This document shows positions 35,115-43,191 of a stretch of DNA of 64,000 bases, one piece after another. The stretch is from contig NZ_JAGQDF010000002.1 in the NCBI RefSeq assembly GCF_018069875.1, forward strand, positions 434,001-498,000, read 5' to 3'. The notes under the pieces were generated by a model. The model made no database searches and was not told the DNA's origin. It was given only the letters and a program-made list of their open reading frames with translations. The position numbers were made by a program, and so were the translations under genes. This DNA comes from Ideonella alba (GTDB lineage Bacteria; Pseudomonadota; Gammaproteobacteria; Burkholderiales; Burkholderiaceae_C). The first letter of the stretch is position 1, and each line of letters starts with the position of its first letter.

Positions 35115-35924
35115 TCATGCAATACCCGATTTTAAGGGGACGAACTGCACCGTCTCTCCCACGGTGCGTTGCCAACCGTCGGCACGGCGGTCGACGATGA
35201 CCAGCACCTGGCTGCGGCCATCGGCGGCCAGCGCCGGCGCCACCAGGCGTCCACCCAGCGCCAGCTGGTCCAGCCAGGCGGCGGGCAGGTCCTCGCCACC
35301 CGCGGCGGCGACGATCGTGTCATAGGGGCCGCCGGGCGCGTGGCCCCGCATGCCGTCGCCGTGGATCAGGCGTACATGGTGCACGCCCAGGGTGCCCAGG
35401 TGGCTGCGGGCCAGCTGGTGCAGCGGGCCCAGGCGCTCGATCGAGACCACGTGCCGGGACAGCGCCGCCAGCACCGCCGCCTGGTAGCCGCAGCCGGTGC
35501 CGATCTCCAGCACCTTGCCCAGGTGGCCGCGGGCCCGGGCGGTCTCGCCCAGGAAGCACCACTCCAGCATGCGAGCGACCACCGAGGGCTTGGAGATGGT
35601 CTGGCCCAGGCCGATCGGCAGGCTGGTGTCCTCGTAGGCCTGGTTGGCGAGCGCCGAGTCAACGAAGCGGTGCCGCGGCACGGCCAGCATGGCCTGCAGC
35701 ACCGGCTCGCTGAGCACGCCATCGGCGCGCAGGCGCTCGACCATGCGGGTGCGCACCGCCGTGCCGTCCAGCCCCAGACCGGTGGGGGTGGACTGCTGGC
35801 GCTGGTCGCGCGCCGCTTCGGCCAGCGGGCGCTGCGGCCGCAGCGTGGCGCCCGCCCCGGCACGGGCGCCGGGCGCCACCGCGTCGAGCGAGGCCGGGAA
35901 GCGGCCGGTGCGGGGTTTGGTCAT
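35115..35924 (-). CDS. pcm: Protein-L-isoaspartate O-methyltransferase
   Basis: A 269-residue enzyme repairing isoaspartyl residues in aged proteins with SAM. The first 55 residues are an Arg/Ala-rich extension not present in E. coli Pcm. The core has RHRFV, the conserved isoaspartate-contact stretch [13 protein letters not shown], and the SAM loop [16 protein letters not shown]. The start overlaps the surE stop by 4 nt and the stop is 14 nt from nlpD, so the three genes form one operon. Confidence 0.92.
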   Translation of the reverse strand: MTKPRTGRFPASLDAVAPGARAGAGATLRPQRPLAEAARDQRQQSTPTGLGLDGTAVRTRMVERLRADGVLSEPVLQAMLAVPRHRFVDSALANQAYEDTSLPIGLGQTISKPSVVARMLEWCFLGETARARGHLGKVLEIGTGCGYQAAVLAALSRHVVSIERLGPLHQLARSHLGTLGVHHVRLIHGDGMRGHAPGGPYDTIVAAAGGEDLPAAWLDQLALGGRLVAPALAADGRSQVLVIVDRRADGWQRTVGETVQFVPLKSGIA

Positions 35925-36691
35925 GGCCGCGCCAGGCGGGCGGCCCAGTCGCCCAGGTGGGCGTGGTCGGTCAGGTCCACCTGCAGCGGCGTGATCGACA
36001 CCCGCCCCTGCGCCGTGGCGTGGAAATCGGTGCCCTCGCCCGCCTCACGTGCATCACCGGCCGGGCCGATCCAGTAGACCGTCTCACCGCGCGGGCTCTG
36101 CTGGCGGATCACCGGTTCGCTGGCATGGCGCCGCCCCAGGCGGGTGATCTGCCAGTCCAGGGTGTCGGCCTGCGGGTGGTTGGGGATGTTCACGTTGAGC
36201 AGGAAGGGCGCCCCCCAGGTGCCGGCCTGGCGCTGGGCCAGCACCGTCTCGACCACCCGGCGCGCGGTGCGGGCGGCGGCGTCCAGCTCGACCCAGCCTT
36301 TCTCCACCTGCGAGAAGGCGATCGCCGGGATGCCGAACAGATAACCCTCCATGGCCGCCGCCACAGTGCCCGAGTAGAGCGTGTCGTCACCCATGTTGGC
36401 GCCCTGGTTGATGCCCGAGAGCACCAGTTCGGGCCGCTGCGGCAGCAGCCCGGTGAGGGCGATGTGGACGCAGTCGGAGGGCGTGCCGTTCACGTAGCGC
36501 ACGCCCCTGAGGTGCTCGCCCTGGGCGGCGTAGACCGACAGCGGCCGGTTCAGGCTGAGGGCGTTGGAGGTGCCGCTGGCGTTCTGCTCGGGCGCGATGA
36601 CGTCGATCTCGCCCAGGCCCTGGCAGGCCCGCACCAGAGCGGCGATGCCGGGGGCCAGGTAGCCGTCGTCGTTGGCAATGAGGATGCGCAT
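35921..36691 (-). CDS. surE: 5'/3'-nucleotidase SurE
   Basis: A 256-residue survival phosphatase acting on nucleoside monophosphates. The N-terminal metal site [13 protein letters not shown] and the second segment [25 protein letters not shown] are intact. ATG 36691 is the family start (MRILIANDD). The run surE-pcm-nlpD is the classical stationary-phase cluster, but the next gene is rlmD and not rpoS. Confidence 0.95.
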   Translation of the reverse strand: MRILIANDDGYLAPGIAALVRACQGLGEIDVIAPEQNASGTSNALSLNRPLSVYAAQGEHLRGVRYVNGTPSDCVHIALTGLLPQRPELVLSGINQGANMGDDTLYSGTVAAAMEGYLFGIPAIAFSQVEKGWVELDAAARTARRVVETVLAQRQAGTWGAPFLLNVNIPNHPQADTLDWQITRLGRRHASEPVIRQQSPRGETVYWIGPAGDAREAGEGTDFHATAQGRVSITPLQVDLTDHAHLGDWAARLARP

Positions 36692-36789
36692 GCGCACCGA
36701 TTGTAGGGACGCGTCGCCAGGGTGACGCCGCCGCGCAGCGCGCCTGCCTATCATCGCGCCCCACGACGACCTTTGACAGGAGACAAGCC

Positions 36790-37770
36790 ATGCATGCGTG
36801 GATCTGCAACAACGACGGCGGACCCGAGGCCCTGCGCTGGACCGAGCAGGCCACGCCCGAGCCCGGCCCGGGCCAGGCCCGGGTGGCGATCCGCGCCGCC
36901 AGCCTGAACTTCCCCGATCTGCTGATCACCCAGGGCAAGTACCAGCACAAGCCGCCCTACCCCTTCGTGCCCGGTGCCGAGTTCGCCGGCGTGGTCGAGG
37001 CCGTGGGCGACGGCGTGACACGGCTGAAGGTCGGCGACCGGGTGATCGCGCTGGCCGGCACCGGCGGCTTCGCCACCCATGCGCTGGTCGACGAGGCGCG
37101 GCTGCTGCCTCTGCCCGCGGGCATGCCGTTCGAGCATGGCGCGGCCTTCGCCTTCACCTATGGCACCTCGCACCACGCGCTGATCGACCGCGGCGCGCTG
37201 CAGGCCGGAGAGACCGTGCTGGTGCTGGGCGCCGGCGGCGGCGTGGGCACCGCGGCAGTGCAGATCGCCAAGGCGGCGGGCGCGCGGGTGATCGCTGGCG
37301 CCGCCGGTGCCGACAAGGTGGCCTTCTGCCGCGAGATCGGCGCCGACGAGACCATCGACTACGCCAGCGAGGACCTGCGTGAGCGCCTGAAGGCGCTGAC
37401 CGGCGGCCGTGGCCCCGATGTGGTCTACGACCCGGTGGGCGGCGATCTGGCCGAGGCGGCCTTCCGCTCGATCGCCTGGCGCGGCCGCTACCTGGTGGTG
37501 GGCTTCGCCGCCGGTGGCATCCCGGCGCTGCCGCTGAACCTGCCGCTGCTCAAGGGCGCGTCCCTGGTGGGCGTGTTCTGGGGCGAGTTCGTGCGCCGCG
37601 AGCCGGCCGCCAGCGCCCGCGGCCTGGCGCAGCTGGCCGGGTGGTATGCCGAGGGCCGGGTGCGGCCGCTGATCGACAGCCAGCTGCCCCTGGGCGAGCT
37701 GGGGGAGGCCTTCCGTCGCCTGGCGGCCCGCCAGGTGCGCGGCAAGCTGGTGATGGTCCAGCCAGACTGA
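36790..37770 (+). CDS. NADPH:quinone oxidoreductase-like, zinc-free MDR family
   Basis: 326 residues of the medium-chain dehydrogenase/reductase superfamily. The catalytic half is at residues 1-120 ([17 protein letters not shown]) without zinc ligands. The nucleotide-binding Rossmann motif is [20 protein letters not shown] at about 140-160. QOR-type members reduce quinones or enoyl substrates with NADPH; the exact substrate cannot be read. ATG 36790 follows AGGAGA. It diverges from surE. Confidence 0.88.
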   Translation: MHAWICNNDGGPEALRWTEQATPEPGPGQARVAIRAASLNFPDLLITQGKYQHKPPYPFVPGAEFAGVVEAVGDGVTRLKVGDRVIALAGTGGFATHALVDEARLLPLPAGMPFEHGAAFAFTYGTSHHALIDRGALQAGETVLVLGAGGGVGTAAVQIAKAAGARVIAGAAGADKVAFCREIGADETIDYASEDLRERLKALTGGRGPDVVYDPVGGDLAEAAFRSIAWRGRYLVVGFAAGGIPALPLNLPLLKGASLVGVFWGEFVRREPAASARGLAQLAGWYAEGRVRPLIDSQLPLGELGEAFRRLAARQVRGKLVMVQPD

Positions 37771-37878
37771 GGACGCCGCCGCTGTCCCCCATACAGGGCA
37801 ACTGCCCGAGGCGACCGCCTGCTAGCATGGCGGCCGTCGTGGATAGCGCGGGTCCTGGTGGCCTGTCGAGAGGTCGCC

Positions 37879-38610
37879 ATGTCGGTCAAGGTTCTGATAC
37901 TCGAAGACAACCCGGTCGCCCGGGATTTCCTGTCACGCGTGCTGCGCGAGGCGTTCAGTGATCCGATCACGATCACCGAAGCAGGCGATCTGGAGACCGC
38001 TCGGCGGCAGATCGCCCTGACCGGCCCGGGTGGCCTGCACGGCGCCGACCCGTTCAAGCTGATGCTGGTCGACCTGGAACTGCCCGACGGCAACGGCCTG
38101 GAGCTGCTGGCCGACCTGGGCCAGTACCCCGCCACCAAGGTCGTGACCACGCTGTATTCGGACGACGAGCACCTGTTCCCGGCGCTGCAATGCGGCGCCG
38201 ACGGCTACCTGCTGAAGGAAGACCGCTTCGAGGTGCTGGTCGAGGAGCTGCGCAAGATCGTGCTGGGCCAGCCGCCGCTGTCGCCGGCCATCGCCCGCCG
38301 CCTGCTGACCCATTTCCGCCACGGCACCGCCGCCGATGCGCCGCCGCCCTCCCCCGGCATCGGCACGATGGGCGGCGCCACCAAGGCGCCGGTGCCGATC
38401 GAGAAGCCGGTGGACCTGCCCCACCTGACGCCGCGCGAGATCGAGGTGCTCACCTACCTCAGCAAGGGCTTCACGATCAAGGAGATCGCGAACCTCATGG
38501 GCATCAAGTGGTTCACGGTGAACGACCACATCAAGTCGATCTACCGCAAGCTCAACGTGTCCAGCCGCGCCGAGGCGGCGGTGCTGGCCAGCAAGCAGGG
38601 TTTGGTCTGA
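37879..38610 (+). CDS. NarL/LuxR-type response regulator
   Basis: About 243 residues. The receiver domain has acidic LEDN, the phospho-Asp in LMLVDLELPDG and the Lys in YLLKEDR. A Pro/Gly-rich linker of about 40 residues leads to a LuxR-type HTH (LTPREIEVLTYLSKGFTIKEIANLM, then HIKSIYRKLNVSSRAEA). ATG 37879 has GAGAGG upstream. The next gene, 46 nt on, is its likely histidine kinase. Target genes are unknown. Confidence 0.9.
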   Translation: MSVKVLILEDNPVARDFLSRVLREAFSDPITITEAGDLETARRQIALTGPGGLHGADPFKLMLVDLELPDGNGLELLADLGQYPATKVVTTLYSDDEHLFPALQCGADGYLLKEDRFEVLVEELRKIVLGQPPLSPAIARRLLTHFRHGTAADAPPPSPGIGTMGGATKAPVPIEKPVDLPHLTPREIEVLTYLSKGFTIKEIANLMGIKWFTVNDHIKSIYRKLNVSSRAEAAVLASKQGLV

Positions 38611-38656
38611 TCCATTGCCTTCGGCCCACGGGCCGAAGCTGGGGCATCATCGCGGG

Positions 38657-40933
38657 ATGGCGCTGAACCCGCTGGACTCCACCCAACCCTCGAGCCGCTT
38701 CCCCGCGTCCGGTCTGCCCACCGACAGCGACGGGCCGGCCGACGCCCTGCCCAGCGGTCTGGCCACGGCGACGCCGCGCATCGGCTGGCGGCGCCACGCG
38801 CTGCTGCTGGCGGCCATCGTCGGCTGCCTGACGGTCTTCCTGCTGGCCCGCACCATGGCCAACCACCCCCATGTGGCGGCCGAGTGGCGACAGGGCAATG
38901 ACGACCGGCTGGAACTGGTCTTCTCGCCGCTGCCGGCGCTCAAGGAGCACATGGGCAAGGAGTTGCTGGCCATCGGTGGTGCCGGGGTCGAGCCGGTGCC
39001 CTTCAACAGCCTGGCGCTGACCCATTCCTCGCGCTGGATCAGCGACCCGACACTGCGCCAGCGACTGCTCAACGCGCGGCTCACCGCCGCCCACGCGCTG
39101 GCCGACGGCCAGGTGGTGCTGGTGTTCCGGGACGGCAGCCGGGTCGAGATCGCGTCTCGCCCACGCGGCTATGTCGAGCTGGGCTCGATGTTCTGGCTGC
39201 TCAGCGCCTTCGCGATGGTGGTGTTCCTGGTGGGCTGGATCGTGCCGCTGGTCCAGCCGCGCGAGGGCAATTTTCTCTATGCGGTGATGGCCCATGCGCA
39301 GGCCGCCCAGCTGCTGCTGTCGGCCATCGCCTCGGTGCCGGGCCTGGCCCTGCCGGTGATGCTGGTGGGCAGCGAGCCGATGCTGCGCACGCTGCTGGAC
39401 GCGATCACCGGCGCCGCGGTGCTGACCGCCGTGCTGTGGCACCCCTTGCGCCTGCCCGGTCGCGGCCTGCTGGCCACCGCCGTGTGGGTGGTCACCGGCG
39501 GCTATGCCGCGCTGACCTTCGCCAGCCAACTGCAGCCGATGGCCTGGCGCTGGGGCGACATGCTGCTGCTGGTCCAGGGCGTGTCCTGCGTGCTGCTGCT
39601 GAGCTGGTCCTACAGCCGCGAACGCCACCCTTTCGTGCTGGTGATGCGCCGCTTCACCACCGTCACGGTCTGCGCGCTGCTGCTGCTGGCGCTGTCGGTG
39701 TCCTATGTCGACCGCATGCCCACCGACGTGCAGCCGATGGCGATGGCGGCGCCTATGATCTGGAACGTCTTCCTGGCCTCGGTGGTGCTGCTGGTGCCCT
39801 TCGTGTCACGCTCGCAGCATGTGATGCGCGAGTTCGCGATGCTGGCCGGCATCAGCACCGTGGCCACCTCGGTGGACCTGCTGTTCGTGGCGGTGTTTTC
39901 GTTCAGCCAGTTCACCTCGTTGACGCTGTCGCTGTTCCTGTCGCTGGGCGCCTATGCGGCCATCCGCCAGTGGCTGATCAACCAGATGATGGGTGCCCGG
40001 GCGCTGACCACCGAGCGCATGTTCACCCACCTCTACCGCATCGCGCGCGAGGTGGAAGCGCGCCCCGAGCGCGCGGGCGACCGCATGACCGAGCTGCTGC
40101 GCAACGTCTTCGAGCCGCTGGAGGCGCAGCTGGTGGGCGGCCACGGCAAGCTCAGCCGCATTGCCGGCAACGGCGCGGTGCTGCTGGTGCCGGTGCCCAA
40201 GCTGGTCGAGGCGGCCCACCTGCAAGGCATGGTGGCGCTGCGCTTTGCCGAGCGCGGCAAGCGCCTGTTCACGCCTGAGGACGCGCGCCTGGCCGACCGC
40301 ATCGTCGAGCAGCTGATGCGCGCCCTGGCCCACGACCGCGCGGTCGAGCGCGGCCGCAGCGAGGAGCGCACCCGCATCGCCCAGGACCTGCATGACGACA
40401 TCGGCGCGCGCCTGCTGACGCTGATGTACAAGTCGCCCAGCAAGGAGATGGAGGACTATGTCCGCCACACGCTGCAGGACCTGAAGACGCTCACCCGCGG
40501 CCTGGCCGCCAAGGAGCATCCGCTGACACTGGCCGCCGCCGAGTGGAAGACCGACATGACCCACCGCCTGCAGGCCGCCCGCTGCGAGCTGGAATGGGAG
40601 TCCGATTTCGACGCCGATCCCACGCTGTCGATGGTGCAGTGGTCGTCGATCACCCGCATCCTGCGTGAGCTGGTCAGCAATGTCATCGCCCACGCCCAGG
40701 CGCGCCAGGTGCGCATCGAGTGCCGGCTGCATGAAGGCCGGATGCAGATCCGCATCAGCGACGATGGCAGCGGCCGCAACCCGTCGGTGTGGTCGCATGG
40801 CCTGGGCCTGGGCGGCATCCGCAAGCGCGTCAAGGCCATGGGCGGCACCGTCGAGTGGCAGGAGCGCCAGCCGCGCGGCATCCTCTGCCAGGTCGACATC
40901 CCGCACCTGACCCCTCCCGCCACCACGGCCTGA
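38657..40933 (+). CDS. Membrane sensor histidine kinase (HisKA_3/NarX-like, 7TM-type sensor)
   Basis: About 758 residues. One helix follows the N-terminal tail (LLLAAIVGCLTVFLLA), a periplasmic stretch of about 100 residues comes next, then seven or eight helices at about 190-450. A cytoplasmic GAF-like part precedes the phospho-acceptor box RIAQDLHDDIGARLL and the HATPase (ELVSNVIAHAQA, ISDDGSG, GLGLGGIRKRVKAMGG). It pairs with the response regulator just upstream. The ligand is unknown. ATG 38657 is chosen because nothing supports the earlier ATG at 38615. Confidence 0.88.
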   Translation: MALNPLDSTQPSSRFPASGLPTDSDGPADALPSGLATATPRIGWRRHALLLAAIVGCLTVFLLARTMANHPHVAAEWRQGNDDRLELVFSPLPALKEHMGKELLAIGGAGVEPVPFNSLALTHSSRWISDPTLRQRLLNARLTAAHALADGQVVLVFRDGSRVEIASRPRGYVELGSMFWLLSAFAMVVFLVGWIVPLVQPREGNFLYAVMAHAQAAQLLLSAIASVPGLALPVMLVGSEPMLRTLLDAITGAAVLTAVLWHPLRLPGRGLLATAVWVVTGGYAALTFASQLQPMAWRWGDMLLLVQGVSCVLLLSWSYSRERHPFVLVMRRFTTVTVCALLLLALSVSYVDRMPTDVQPMAMAAPMIWNVFLASVVLLVPFVSRSQHVMREFAMLAGISTVATSVDLLFVAVFSFSQFTSLTLSLFLSLGAYAAIRQWLINQMMGARALTTERMFTHLYRIAREVEARPERAGDRMTELLRNVFEPLEAQLVGGHGKLSRIAGNGAVLLVPVPKLVEAAHLQGMVALRFAERGKRLFTPEDARLADRIVEQLMRALAHDRAVERGRSEERTRIAQDLHDDIGARLLTLMYKSPSKEMEDYVRHTLQDLKTLTRGLAAKEHPLTLAAAEWKTDMTHRLQAARCELEWESDFDADPTLSMVQWSSITRILRELVSNVIAHAQARQVRIECRLHEGRMQIRISDDGSGRNPSVWSHGLGLGGIRKRVKAMGGTVEWQERQPRGILCQVDIPHLTPPATTA

Positions 40934-40940
40934 ACACCCG

Positions 40941-41357
40941 ATGAGCCGCATCCACCACCACCCCGTGCAGGTGCACTTCGGCGACTGCGACCCGGCGGGC
41001 ATCGTCTTCTTCCCCAACTTCTCGCGCTGGATGGACCAGTCCTCGCTGGCCTTCTTCATGGCCTGCGGCCTGCCGCCCTGGCGCGAACTGGAGAAGACCC
41101 GCGGCATCGTGGGCACGCCGGTGCTGGAAATCAACACCCGCTTCGTGGCCAGTGCCACCTATGGCGAGGCGATCATGGTGGAGACCAGCGTCGAGGAATG
41201 GCGCGCCAAGGTCTTCGTCCACCGCCACCGGGTGCTGCGCGGCGACACCCTGCTGTGCGAGTCGCGCGAGGTGCGCGCCTTCGTGGGCCGTGATCCCGAG
41301 ACAGGCCGCCTCAAGGCACTGCCCGTGCCGGACGACATCCGGCTGGCCTGCAGCTGA
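40941..41357 (+). CDS. Acyl-CoA thioesterase, 4-hydroxybenzoyl-CoA thioesterase family
   Basis: 138 residues with a single hot-dog fold. The catalytic Asp lies in HFGDCDPAGIVFFPNFSRW, the hallmark of the 4HBT/YbgC group. It starts 7 nt after the histidine kinase stop and may be cotranscribed with it, though a functional tie is not obvious. YbgC-like acyl-CoA thioesterases are the alternative assignment. Confidence 0.85.
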   Translation: MSRIHHHPVQVHFGDCDPAGIVFFPNFSRWMDQSSLAFFMACGLPPWRELEKTRGIVGTPVLEINTRFVASATYGEAIMVETSVEEWRAKVFVHRHRVLRGDTLLCESREVRAFVGRDPETGRLKALPVPDDIRLACS

Positions 41358-41406
41358 AGCGAACTGCTAACCTGTCGGTCTGTTCTCCCTGCCCGCCACA
41401 CGTCCC

Positions 41407-41847
41407 ATGCGCGTCCTGCTGCTCAACGGTCCCAACCTGAACCTGCTCGGCACCCGCGAGCCCCACATCTACGGCGCCGACACGCTGGCTGACGTGGAGA
41501 AGCGCTTCAGCGATGAAGCGGCCGCACTGGGCCTGCAGGCCGAGTGCTTCCAGACCAACCACGAAGGCCAGATGATCGACCGCATCCATGCGGCGCGGCT
41601 GGACGGCACCCGCTTCATCGTCATCAATCCGGGTGGCTGGACCCACACCAGCGTGGCGCTGCGCGACGCCCTGGCCGGCGTGGCCATCCCGGTGGTCGAG
41701 GTGCATGTGAGCAATGTGCACCGGCGCGAGGAATTCCGCCACCACTCCTACATTTCGGGCATCGCAGAAGGCGTGATCGCTGGGCTGGGCGTGTTCGGCT
41801 ACAGCGCGGCGCTGCAGTTCGTGGCCGGCCGCCTGCGCAGCGCCTGA
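41407..41847 (+). CDS. aroQ: 3-Dehydroquinate dehydratase, type II
   Basis: A 146-residue dodecameric enzyme of the shikimate pathway (3-dehydroquinate to 3-dehydroshikimate). [15 protein letters not shown] carries the catalytic Arg/Tyr region, [15 protein letters not shown] and [18 protein letters not shown] the remaining active-site residues. It is intact and is the last chromosomal gene before the island. Confidence 0.96.
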   Translation: MRVLLLNGPNLNLLGTREPHIYGADTLADVEKRFSDEAAALGLQAECFQTNHEGQMIDRIHAARLDGTRFIVINPGGWTHTSVALRDALAGVAIPVVEVHVSNVHRREEFRHHSYISGIAEGVIAGLGVFGYSAALQFVAGRLRSA

Positions 41848-41887
41848 TCAGCAGCGCCCGCCGCACCCGGGCGTGGGCCACCAAAAG

Positions 41888-41913
41888 CAACGGCCCCTGA
41901 AGAGGGGCCGTTG
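41888..41913 (-). terminator. Former tRNA-His terminator, now cut off by the island
   Basis: An 11-bp perfect stem, CAACGGCCCCT / AGGGGCCGTTG, with a GAAG loop. On the minus strand it is followed by CTTTT, so it terminates minus-strand transcription. It lies just outside the left att repeat, where the 3' flank of tRNA-His would have been before insertion. It may now also stop aroQ transcripts. Confidence 0.65.
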
Positions 41914-41922
41914 GCAGGAATG

Positions 41923-41942
41923 CGGTGGGGTGGCTGATGGGA
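41923..41942. repeat. attL: left 20-bp direct repeat of the island
   Basis: CGGTGGGGTGGCTGATGGGA is identical to 61185-61204. It copies the last 17 nt of tRNA-His (including encoded CCA) plus three flanking bases. The flanking bases on both sides differ between the two copies, so the repeat is exactly 20 bp. Confidence 0.9.
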
Positions 41943-41992
41943 GACCATTGGCCACCGCGAAACCCCAGCTCTCACAGGCACTTAGAGCCGAC

Positions 41993-42026
41993 GCAACACA
42001 GGTCTGTGCATCAGATTGTGTGACAG
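41993..42026. promoter_or_regulatory. Candidate integrase/excisionase arm sites, left end
   Basis: GCAACACAGGTCTGT (41993-42007) is an inverted copy, with one inserted base, of the sequence at 61096-61109. TTGTGTGACAG (42016-42026) is a direct copy of 61089-61099. Both lie 50-85 nt inside the att repeat at the left end and 85-120 nt inside at the right end, as expected for arm-type recombinase sites. Confidence 0.5.
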
Positions 42027-42077
42027 GACCGAGCGCACGGCAAGCGCCTGGCAAGGTCGCCAAACCCGGGACCGATG

Positions 42078-42086
42078 TGCTAGATT
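42078..42086 (+). promoter_or_regulatory. Extended -10 promoter of reverse-transcriptase module 1
   Basis: TGCTAGATT fits an extended -10 (TGn plus TATAAT-like). The predicted start, 7 nt later at about 42093, coincides with the first base of the leader's closing stem. No -35 is recognisable. Confidence 0.4.
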
Positions 42087-42092
42087 TGCGGT

Positions 42093-42249
42093 GCCCTGGC
42101 GGTAGGCGGCCCCCCGCTACCTGCAGTCACCTTTCACTGTCACTCTGTGACCTCCTGTAGGCGTCCTGGTCAACTTGGTGTATCCCTGTTGGCAGCGCCA
42201 TATTGGTTAGCTGAATATCCGCGCGCTTGCGCGCTGGGCGCGCCAGGGT
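42093..42249 (+). ncRNA. Predicted structured leader RNA of module 1 (retron-ncRNA-like)
   Basis: GCCCTGGCG (42093-42101) can pair with CGCCAGGGT (42241-42249) to close a 157-nt region. Inside are a hairpin GGTAGGCGG / CCGCTACC with a CCCC loop (42101-42121), GTCAC-TCT-GTGAC (42139-42151) and GCGCGCTTGCGCGC (42220-42233). The 3' arm ends 4 nt before the ribosome-binding site of the next small gene. Retron ncRNAs have such a long-range a1/a2 repeat; no homologous msr/msd sequence is recognised, so this remains a structural inference. Confidence 0.4.
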
Positions 42250-42268
42250 TGTGAAAGGAATCGTTGAG

Positions 42269-42412
42269 ATGAAGAAGAGACGTCCCAACGACCGCCCTGT
42301 TCGCGATTGGTTTGGGATGGGCATTGCACTCGTGCAACTCATCACTGCCATCGTGAACGCGGTCTTCAACTATCAGCTAGCCAATGCCCGCGAAGTGGCT
42401 GCACAAGTTTGA
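42269..42412 (+). CDS. 47-residue basic amphipathic/membrane peptide, module 1
   Basis: MKKRRPNDRPVRDWF is strongly basic and leads into a 20-residue hydrophobic or amphipathic stretch (GMGIALVQLITAIVNAVF). The start ATG 42269 has GAAAGGAA at 42253-42260, part of a 12-nt segment identical to that before the peptide of module 2. The stop overlaps the reverse transcriptase by 29 nt. The pattern resembles small membrane toxins or effector peptides; no family is recognised and function is inferred only. Confidence 0.6.
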   Translation: MKKRRPNDRPVRDWFGMGIALVQLITAIVNAVFNYQLANAREVAAQV

Positions 42413-43145
42413 GCGAAAGCCAGGTCGTTGGGTTTTCGAGCCTTCCCCTGAAGCGCGCGCAGAGGGCGTCGAGGTCAAAGAGCTCGTCGAGTCCCACTGG
42501 AAGGCCCCAAGCTACTACTTTCACCTGCGGCAGGGAGGCCACGTCGCCGCACTGATGCGCCACCAACGAAGCACCTGCTTCGTCAAGGTCGACATCGCCG
42601 ACTTCTTCGGCTCAGTCAGTCGCTCCCGCATCTCGCGCGTGCTGAAGGAGTTCGTCAGCCACGCGGAGGCCAGACGGATTGCAACGGCGAGCACGGTTCA
42701 ACATCCCGAAGACCCAGCCCGGCAAATCCTGCCATATGGGTTCGTCCAGTCGCCGCTGCTGGCCTCGCTCGCGTTGCACAAAAGCGGGCTGGGCAAGTAC
42801 CTCGACCAACTGCATCGCGAGAACAGCGTCGTCGTCACCGTGTACGTCGACGACATCATCGTGTCGGGTAACGACCCCGAAGAACTAGGTGACGTGCTGA
42901 CGACGATGAAGACCAAAGCGCAGCGGTCGCGCCTCGCCTTCAGCGACGACAAGGAACAGGGCCCGGCGGCAACCATCTCCGCGTTCAACATCGAACTTGC
43001 GGCAGGTACTCCGCTTTCGGTCCTGCCACCGAAGCTGGCCGAGTTTCGTGAAGCCTTCCAGGCCTCGACGAGCGAACTGCAACGCGCGGGCATTCAGGGC
43101 TACGTGCGCAGCGTGAACCCGGTTCAGGCGGACTCGTTGCCCTGA
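42384..43145 (+). CDS. Compact reverse transcriptase (253 aa), module 1
   Basis: Motif A is FVKVDIADFFGSV (Asp 70), motif B is LPYGFVQSPLLASLAL (116-131) and motif C is VTVYVDDIIVSG with Asp 156-157, so the polymerase palm is complete. It lacks the retron NAxxH and VTG signatures and ends GIQGYVRSVNPVQ. No maturase, endonuclease, primase or nitrilase domain is attached. At 253 residues it is shorter than usual retron (about 300-320) or DRT enzymes. It probably belongs to one of the unclassified bacterial RT groups. ATG 42384 lies inside the upstream peptide gene, so translation may be coupled. Confidence 0.88.
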   Translation: MPAKWLHKFERKPGRWVFEPSPEARAEGVEVKELVESHWKAPSYYFHLRQGGHVAALMRHQRSTCFVKVDIADFFGSVSRSRISRVLKEFVSHAEARRIATASTVQHPEDPARQILPYGFVQSPLLASLALHKSGLGKYLDQLHRENSVVVTVYVDDIIVSGNDPEELGDVLTTMKTKAQRSRLAFSDDKEQGPAATISAFNIELAAGTPLSVLPPKLAEFREAFQASTSELQRAGIQGYVRSVNPVQADSLP

Positions 43146-43160
43146 CAGGCCGGACATGTC

Positions 43161-43191
43161 CGCGAAAGGCGCCCGATGGGCGCCTTTCGCG
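43161..43191. terminator. Hairpin terminator between module 1 and ardC
   Basis: A 14-bp perfect stem, CGCGAAAGGCGCCC / GGGCGCCTTTCGCG with a GAT loop. It fills the gap between the converging stops at 43145 and 43192 and can act in both directions. Its core AGGCGCCCGA recurs in the terminator after module 2. Confidence 0.75.
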
